From positions 5,932 to 52,033 of the forward strand of contig KN889807.1 in the NCBI GenBank assembly GCA_000934455.1: a stretch of 46,102 nucleotides of DNA, read 5' to 3'. Positions 1 to 9,700 of this stretch are shown piece after piece (the first letter of the stretch is position 1; each line of letters begins with the position of its first letter). The notes under the pieces were generated by a model. It was not told the DNA's origin, did not search any database, and saw only the letters and a list, made by a program, of their open reading frames with translations. Origin of the DNA: Apostichopus parvimensis (lineage: Eukaryota > Echinodermata > Holothuroidea > Aspidochirotida > Stichopodidae). The translations under genes and the position numbers were made by a program.

Positions 1-246
1 GTACTCATACTCCTGATGTTGTACTCATACTCCTGATGTTGTACTCATACTCCTGATGTTGTACTCATACTCATGATGTTGTACTCATACTCCTAATGTT
101 GTACTCATACTCCTGATGTTGTACTCATACTCATGATGTTGTACTCATACTCATGATGTTGTACTCATACTCATGATGTTGTACTCATACTCATGATGTT
201 GTACTCATGCTGTTGTACTCATACTCCTGATGTTGTACTCATACTA
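1..246. repeat. 20-bp tandem array
   Basis: About 12 copies of gtactcatactcctgatgtt, with one shortened 14-bp unit at 201-214. A/C variation at one position (tcctg or tcatg) is shared among neighbouring units. Degenerate pieces (GTACTCATACT, CTCATACTCATGCTG) go on to about 480. It lies in the intron left of the first visible exon. Confidence 0.97.
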
Positions 247-661
247 CACATCTGATGCATTGGGTACTTTATCTGCCATTTTGTCCATCTAGTATTATTA
301 CTTCCACTCCTGAGTTTGTAATCCTACTCAGGGCATTTTGGAAGTCTAGTACAGATACTAGTCAAAGAGTATGTACTCCTGGTTAGAGCCTTGTACTCAT
401 ACTTTATCTCATACTTAGGCTATTTGTACTTGTAAGTCTCATACTCATGCTGTTATACTCATGATAGAGTTTGGTACATAGGGGTACTTTATTCATGTCA
501 TTTTGTCTTCTATCAGTTTGTTATGCAATGGTACAAATGTTGCTGCACCGGTTCACGAATGTTTTGGTGAAAAACGATTTAAAATGAAAATCTGTTTAGC
601 TGTGCAAGATGATATTTGTTACTGTATCTGTTGTCATGCTTTTACGTTCTTGTTACCATAG
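247..661. other. Intron, AT-rich, decayed repeat remnants
   Basis: No PsuG exon was found here. The expected preceding segment (VSRRDLPYV-like) is absent, so the earlier exons lie outside the window. Confidence 0.6.
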
Positions 662-773
662 CAACTCTCTGGAGGAACCACTGTATCGGCCACCATGTTT
701 GCAGCCGATGTAGCTGGTATCCCGATTTTTGTAACTGGAGGAATCGGAGGTGTTCACAGAGGGGGAGAAACTT
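662..773 (+). CDS. Exon a: PsuG core, oxyanion/His motif
   Basis: Reads [13 protein letters not shown] then [14 protein letters not shown], the strongest PsuG signature in the window. Acceptor TACCATAG, donor GTAAGTA; ends in phase 1 and completes a Ser codon with the next exon. Confidence 0.92.
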
Positions 774-3700
774 GTAAGTATTGATTAAAACATTCCCTCA
801 AATTGTTTTAGAATCACAGCAAACCATTTTGTCATATCTGCATTACATGGATTAACATCTTAATGAATGAATCTTGAATTAGATCAATTTATTAATTAGA
901 CCAATGGTACAAGAAGTGTAATAGTGTTCTGTGGTTGATTTACTTTATATTAACATTACCCCAAAAGCCAAAAGTTTTTCTTAAAAATTCCATTCCTTGG
1001 AGTTTCCCTGTTGTAGCAATTGATACTGACCAGGGTCACGATGTGATCTTTGTTCACACACAATAGCAAGGCATTGACTGATGTCTATGGCCAGCACCTC
1101 CCAGCAAGGAAATGTCTCTATAGGGATTGCCACCAACTATTAAAGGGCTGGATAATTCTGTTGGTAGAGCACAGGGTCCTGTTTTAATAATTTATTAACT
1201 GTGTAAACATATGTGTATAATTTCAATTTATGTTGTTGATGTATACATGTTACTTTTCACATATTCATTCCAGCTCTAGATATCAGCAGTGACCTAACAG
1301 AGTTAAGCCGTACTCCTGTTTGCGTGATCTCGGCAGGAGTGAAGTCTATACTCGACATCCCAAAGACGTTGGAATATCTGGTAAATTTTGGTTTGTGTTT
1401 GACAAAAAAAAACATCTTTTGATGTGTCATGCGGTCTTATTAACCTAGGATGGACAAGTCTCATAATAATTAAGCAGAAATTATCAAAAACGAGAAAAGA
1501 GAAAAAAAATAATGAAGGAAGGAAGGAAGGAAGGAGGAAGGAAGAAGAAAGTAGAGCTGTCTTTAAGTGACTGAAATTTTCTCGATAGGATTTTGTGGGA
1601 AATAGGATGAGAATGTTAAAATGGTAACAGTTTTGTGTAATAAAATTTGTTTTGGGAAGGAGGATTTTGGGGACAATATCCTGTTTCATCCTTCTACAAG
1701 ACACTCAGTCCAGTTTCACACCAGTTTCACACAGAATTTGATTTTAATATCACAAGCTTGGCAGCTGGGTAAGGAAGGGAGGGGGGGGTGGAGAAGCGCT
1801 GAGTATATGTAATGTGAAAGTAACATGGTATATTCTGCGTGAGTTGGACATGTTTTCATCATGATATTTGAGTGGTTTTCTGAGTACACATTTGATTCTC
1901 TCCAAACATTTTCATTCTGTATTAGGAGACGGAAGGTGTCACCGTAGCAACGTATGGTGCTAGTAAAGAATTCCCAGCATTCTATACACCTAGCAGTGGA
2001 GTGAATGCTAACATCAACGTAGAAAACCCAACCAGTGCTGCAAAGCTCATTGGTCAGTCGGTCATTAATGATTTTAATACTTTGGTTATGATACCGAATG
2101 TAGGTCTCCAGGCAAATTCAGGCTGTACAGCAACATATTGTGATATCCCAGTTTAATTTATGCAATTTCTGTACTGGTGGATTTGTCACAATTTTGGTAC
2201 TTATAATTATACTAATTTTTAAATTTTGCTAATTGTCGAAGCACAGCATTAATACTTATCCAACTAAGCCTTGTCTAGATCTTAGCACATTTGAAAACTA
2301 AATCCACTGTGATTTGGTAAAGTTGGACACATTCATGAATATTATAGAAACACAACATCTTATAAAAGTTATTAACAGAACAACAGTTACTATGGAAACT
2401 GAATGCTTGTGAAATCATTGTCCATTATGTAGCATCCATTACTCATTTACCGTATCTTGTACAGACTTCTACCCCCTCCCCCATCCCCTTCCTGAAAATC
2501 AGTTGTTATGGCAGTAGGCTGTTGCTATGGCAACTAACACTATCACATCACAGAGATTTTTTTGCTGGTTTCTCTTCAGATTTATCGTTCACATTAGGTA
2601 TGAACTGTGGAATTCTCATTGGGGTTCCAATCCCAACAGAACATTCTGAAGATGGAGATTTAATAGAGAGGGCAATCCAACAGGCTATGATAGAACACGA
2701 GTAAGCGATCTCAACCTCAAATTTGAGATACCAATTAGAGTCTTGAGATAGAAAGAAAAAGAGATAGATGATTTATTCAGCCACATGCATAAAAATACAA
2801 TGGAAATTGTTCAAACACAAGAGCTCTAAAACAGACATGAAATTGAAAACGCATAACGATGAAACACATATAAAAGTGATATTGCCTGAGTAATAAATAC
2901 CGGTAGGCTATCGACAATGGTATAAAAACATTGCGATAAAAGTGACGATGTAAAAAAGTACGAATGATGAGAAATATCTACGGCATGAACCATAAAATGT
3001 AGAGAATAGAATAGAATGTTAAGAATTATTGCTACTCCCAAAATATTAGTTTTAATCTTAAGACTATTTAATCAGAAGATTTCAAAAATGTCTGTTGTTC
3101 TGCATCTTTCATGTCTGTGAAATTAATCAGTGCTGAAAAGTGGTGGTTTAGGTAGGTGGGTGGGGGGCCGGGGGGGGGAAGGCGGGGGAACACAATAGCC
3201 AAAAGCCATGTGACATACACAGTGCATATAAACCCCTTTCTTACCTCATCAGGCTTCACCCAGTATGGAGAAATATTTATAACTCAGAACCTGACTTATG
3301 GGGTTGATTTAAGGAATATTGTCCCTTTGAGAACTGCACAGGCAACCTTACCTTTTTCTTAGGGGGAGGGAGGGGGGAATGGGGGGGGGATGAGACAGGT
3401 TCACATGATTTTGGAGCTGTATTATGCTTTTCACTCATTAATTTGTTAGTCACCCTCATTATTGTGTGCCTGTCTTATATTTCTTGTCTCATTTAATGTA
3501 CAACAGGTAGATGGAGGGGTGGGGTGGGGTGGGTGGGTGAGGAGGTACTTCGGGCCAGGCTGAGCATTGGACTCAATTGTAGTTATTTTAACTCCTAAGG
3601 GAGGTAGTGTTAGTGTTGATTGATTGGAATAATATTTTCATTCTCTATTATAATTTCTTCCAGAGAAGCTGGCATCAAAGGAAAAGATGTCACACCTTTT

Positions 3701-6700
3701 ATTTTGAAGAGAGTTAATGAGTTGACAGATGGCAAAGCTTTGGATTCCAGTAAGTTGATCAATGCTTGGAAGGTAGTGTGCATGAAATGTGGTACATAAT
3801 TTATTTTTACATCACATCACCTGGGCCGTTACTAGCTCCCACAGGTTGGAATCATTAAGCACAACTTAATCTTTCAATAACTAAACATTTATTTCTTTAT
3901 TACTGTAGACATAGCCCTAATCAAGAATAACACAGAAGTGGGCTGCGCCATCGCCAAGGAATTGTCCCTCCTTCGAAAGGCCAAGGAAGGCAATCGGACC
4001 TTGATAAACCATGGTTCTCCAGACATTGGTATCCCAAAGAGGACCTTCATGACGCAATCAACAAACTCGTCATCAAATCAGGCCTTACTGCATCGCCAAT
4101 CAAAAGGCCTTCTTTCCACAACTAAGAGATGTTTCCATAGCAACCATGCTGACAGAGTTGAAAGGTCACAGCCTGTGGTCATTGGGGCCAGTGTTATTGA
4201 CTTTGTGGCTTCTCTAAAATCCAGTAATATTGTTGTAAGTTGTTCTTCCCTTGATGAGTCTTAAAGTTTCTCGTCACGTTTGATATTGAACCAGTTTCTT
4301 GTTTGCCATCTGACAACAAAATTGTAAAATACATCTTGTGTGATTAACTAACCGTATATTCAATACCCGTTTTATTATATATTTTTCTTTCTCTTTGGAA
4401 AATAGTTTGAAGCTTTTGAAGTATTTGAAATATAGTACAATTCCTTAATCTTAGAGTACAATAGAAAATGGATACACCAATCCCTCCCCTCCCCTCCTTT
4501 CCCCTCCCCTCCCTTCCCTTCCCTTCCCTTCCCTTCTCCTCCCCTTCAAGTTTTCGTGATGCAAAATTGTGTTCTATACGCGTAACTCACTAGTGCAGTA
4601 TCCAGTACTGTGGCACTAGTGTTAAGTTACGTTAATTGGTTAACTTTCACATTAATTCTGAGCCAGCTTGAAACTTTGGTCACATGACATCAACATTCAG
4701 AGACAATTCCGGCAAGGCTACACAGACTCATATGTTCATCTTAAAAGGTGTGAAGACGCAAAAAGAAACGTCTAATGCCGGTAATCTGACCTAGTTTCGA
4801 ATAAGGTGTAACAGAAGTGTTAAACACCACCATTGATTCCAGAAAATACACACACAGCTTGCTACCGTCGGTAATTAGAAACTAGTGTACAGTCAGTACA
4901 TACAGCTGCGGTCAATACCCACAGCACAGTATACAAACGATACAGCGATGGTCCAGCTAAAGATAACAAGGTATCACGTTTCATTACTGTACTGTCTGCA
5001 TTTTGAAGCGACAAGAAATAAACTTCACTTGCAAGCAACCGAAAGTTAACTTTTTTTTTCAGAGGGCGGCACGCGGTTTGGGGCGAGTCTTCAATGCCTT
5101 TAAGAAAACAAGTTTACTGTGTGTGTGATCAAGAGTTAACAGTATTACACAAGTACTTCTAGCAAATCCATGACAGTATTTGCAGTGCAAATGTAGTGTT
5201 TCTAGTTACTTATTATATTTATTTAATTGTATTCTGCATTTAGTATGGAGGCGAGACCAATACTGGCAGTCTACGAGTGGGATTCGGTGGTGTAGGACGT
5301 AATTTATCAGGTGAACTTTACATCTTATCTTCAGACTGCCTCATGAATATTCATGTTATCTCATGAATATTTTTCTTGCCTCATGAATATTTCATGTCAA
5401 TCCATCAACATTACATTTATACTTACTGCCATCTTTTGCAGACTGCATGAGTCGAATTGGGCAAAATTCTCTCTTTATTTCTGCCGTTGGTAAGGACATC
5501 CATGCTCAGAATCTTCGGCATCACTGCCAACATATGGTGAGTGACCTTTGACCTCATATTCAACTCTATTTGAAAAAGGAAAACTCATCATTTTATAATC
5601 TTGCCACTGATACTACGTATTCGATTGGTACATTACCCTTATTTTAAAATGAAAATTTCTTTCGTCGACTCCAGAATCTTGAGGGTTTAGTCGATCTGGA
5701 TTGTTCTACCGCCACCTATTGCCTGGTTATCGATAGTAACGGTGATGTCCTTCTCGGCGTGGGAGACATGGGAATCACCAATGAATTAACAATCGATCAT
5801 GTAAGTACGTTATCTGGGTCACGGTGTTTGATTGCTCTCACATAAAATGTATCATAATCTGGAAGTGTAATGAGGCTATAAGTAGCCATGTTGAAAACTT
5901 TCTAACTGTACTTTTGCCTTCTGTCATCCACATTCGTCACACTCTCAAACTTCTTTTCGCGATTAAAGGTTAAACAAGCTGCAAATCATCCTCAACACTT
6001 CATGAGAAGCAAATCCAGCTTCAGCTACAATTCCTTTATTCAAAGTAGGCTAGGCTATGTGCATCTGGTGTGGTAGGTTCACAGGTTTGGTTTGTTTTTA
6101 TAAGAGAAACATACATTTCAAAGATACTAGAAGCATGTATTCTGTTATTGATGCCAAACACTCTATGACCAAGTACATTTAATGGCAGAAGCAATTACTC
6201 ATAAAATTTGTCAAAACTAGTTTAAATATAAATATGGGAAAAATTTCTAGTGACACTTTTCCGCATTAAATTCAAATAATCATTTAAATCTTCATTAAAA
6301 CTATTATGAAGCTGTTTATGCCATCACACATCACTGCAATTTTATAAAAACTTTGATTTATGCAATCTTTTCCATGGACATGTCCAGCTAATGAGGCTGT
6401 TCAAGAGATGGCATGAGGTAGGTCATGTATGGTTGTCATGGTAATTTAGCACCATTTTTGTTTCAAGCTTTTATTCAACATGCTTTCTGCTGTTCAGTAG
6501 CTGGGCGTAACATTTTCTTTATTCATGAAATTCAAATAATCATTTTAATCATCATTTAAACTGTTAAGGAGCTGTCATGACATCACATATCATTGCAATT
6601 TTATGAAGACTTTGATTTATGCAATATTTTCCATGAACAGCTAATGAGGCTGTTAAAGAGACGGCATGAGATGTTATGTATTGTTGTCGTGGCAATGTAG

Positions 6701-9700
6701 CACCATTTTTGTTTCAAGCTTTTATTCAACATGCTTTATGTCTTGAGTAGCTGGCCATAACATTTCCTTTATTCTAATACAGTTATGTTTTTCTTTTCTG
6801 ACTTAACAAACAGCAAGTACTATGGAAGAAGCAATATTTAAGCTAATCAAACAACATCTTCACTGTCAATGCTAGATACAAACAACAAGTACTATGGAAG
6901 AAGCAATATATTTAAGCTAACCCAAACAACATCTTCACTGTCAATGCTAGATACAAACAGCAAGTACTATGGAAGAAGCAATATATTTAAGCTAACCCAA
7001 ACAACTTCTTCACTGTCAATGCTAGATACAAACAGCAAGTACTATGGAAGAAGCAATATTTAAGCTAATCAAACAACATCTTCACTGTCAATGCTAGATA
7101 CAAACAGCAAGTACTATGGAAGAAGCAATATTTAAGCTAATCAAACAACATCTTCACTGTCAATGCTAGATACATACAACAAGTACTATGGAAGAAGCAA
7201 TATATTTAAGCTAACCCAAACAACATCTTCACTGTCACTGCTAGATACAAACAACAAGTACTATGACCCACAAACTCCCTCTACCCACAAACTCATAGAG
7301 CCATCTTGTCCACATGTGCTTAATTTGCATCTGCTGCTGGTTTATATAAAGTAGTCATATACAATGGAAACCTTCCTATACACATACCCTGTATACTCCC
7401 TCTGCAGTACTCCACTATTGCACTTAGTGCTACAGTTGTGTATGTTTATTGTAGTAGAGGTGTTCAACTAATTATATATGTTTGTCACAACTTTCATGTT
7501 GGCTGTCTTTCAGAACTGTTGTTTGTCAAAGCAAATGGCATGCTGGCAGGTGCAGATCTGTGAGAGGAGGGAAGGGGAGAGGGAGGGAAGGGGGGAAGGG
7601 GGGTCTGTTGTAGGGGGATACAACCACCTCTCATTCCAACCTCACACAAAACTTATAGAAGAATTATCAGCATAACCTTGCATGTAGAACAATTTAATAG
7701 TCCTAATTTATGGGCACAATATGCCTCAGAATGCACCATTTGATAGTCAAGTGACTTACCCAGAAAACCACAAGCTTTTACATATGAAATATAAAATTTT
7801 ATTTACAAGAAGGTGAAAGTACTAAAATATTTATTAATATTGATATCAATTCTTTGACCTCTTTTACAGATTATGAAATTTGAGAGTGCAATAAGTCTGG
7901 CTCCTCTTGTAGTATTAGACGGAAATTTGTCAGTAGAGGTCATAGATCAAATCTGCCATTTCTGTTCAAAGAAGCATATTCCAGGTTTGTAGGTTATTTA
8001 ATATTTTTATTAAGTAAATTAAAATTAACATCTGGTACTGTCTAGCTTAGAGGCTGTGTTCGTTATTAATTAAGTTAATTAACATAGCTATGTTTTGTTT
8101 GCAATAATCTCTGCTTTGTACATAGGTATTAACGTTATAGGAATTCTGGTCTTTTGCGTATTATTTTAATTACCATTTAGGTGTAACATACTTTCTTTTC
8201 TTGGTGTTAGAGTTGATGTATTAGACATACTTGTTTAGAATAGGGTATTATCTTGTTAGGTTGTTACAATAGCTCTCACAGCACTCAGAAAGCAAGATCC
8301 ACAACTTAAGGCTTTCAAAAATGTAGGTTTTGGTGTATTAGAGATCATCTTATAGTTAATCCTTCAACCCCCACCTTTGATCCCCCTATCCCCCCTCAAA
8401 TTTTTTTTTCCGACAACCCTTGATCATTCTTTTTGTCTAAGTTGTGGCTTAGTTGCGACCAAAGAAATAATTATATGGGAAACACTAAAATCCCGATAAC
8501 CCACATGTTTAATTATTTTAGCCAATTGCTGTTCAGGAAGGAATAGTGGAGTTAGTTAATACCCACTCTTTATGCAAAAACCGAAGCATGATAGTTAAAT
8601 ACACATTGTCATCAAATACATATTGTGTTGTGTTTTTACCTTTTAAAAAACATTAAGTGACTTGATTGTTTCGTACCAAAATTAATGAATGTGCAATTTT
8701 TGCCAAAATATTTTTCCAAGAGTGTGAGGATCTCAGTTTGTGAAATTATACAGCATTCCTGAAGAAACATATTTTATTCCTTTAAAGGGAAAGAGAGGGG
8801 AAGGAGGTAGGGAGAAATGGGGGGGGGGGGGGGGGAGAGGATGGGAGGAGGAATTGCAAGAGACAGAAGGCAAAAGCAACTGTTCTTGCCATTGACCTCT
8901 GACACCATAAAGAACATGTTTCTTTATAAGAACTTTCCCTACACATATATAGTTTGTTAGTGGCTGTAAGGGTTTGTTCCTTTTTGGGGTGAATGGAGTT
9001 TTTCAAATGCTTTTTAATTTTTAAGATCAGCAGCATTTCCTGCCTTTTTCTATTCCTAGTTTGGTTTGAGCCTACCTGTGTAAGCAAAGCCAAGAAGCCT
9101 TTTGTATCAGACACCTGGAGAAAGATATCCTACGCCTCACCAAACCTTAACGAGTTAAGAGTAATGTATGCCGCTTTGGAAGGAGAAGAAACCGTTGACT
9201 TTGATAGTAAGATTTTTGACAGTTTGATCGATCAATAGTTAAGTGGAATCAGTCGTTGGGTGATGACAGGTGGAATCAGTCGTTGGGTGATGAAGACGGG
9301 TGCAATCAGTTGTTAGGTGATGATGATGGGTTTGAATCAGTCGTTGCTGCTCCTTTCAAAATTAGTGTGTATTAATTCTATCCTGTCATTGCTAACAAAA
9401 TAAAACTTTCATAACAACCACCGCTTAGCTGCTCTATGAGATGTTTGAAGGAACTTTGGAAACATTAAGCATTATTAAAAGCTAAATTAATTTTGGCTGA
9501 TGTTGCTTTTGAAAGAAAAATTTATTCAAAGTTTCACTTTTTACACCATTTCTATTTTGAACCCTTTGAACCCCTATGCGACAATCCTTAATATGCAACT
9601 TAGGGTGAAAGGTCTTTTGCTAAGACTCATATAGTTACACTTCATTGGTCCAAAATGTGTCCACCTTTCTGCGATATAATATTTACCTTCTTTTTCATCC

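Noticed and set aside
1-246. CRISPR-like array
   Set aside because: Units are head-to-tail with no spacers, and the genome is clearly eukaryotic.
1303-1704. 133-codon minus-strand frame
   Set aside because: It is antisense to a certain exon of the pseudouridine enzyme and reads through a GGAA microsatellite.
6869-7354. Repeat-protein frame ([14 protein letters not shown])
   Set aside because: It lies inside an intron and the 72-bp units put a stop in the frame.
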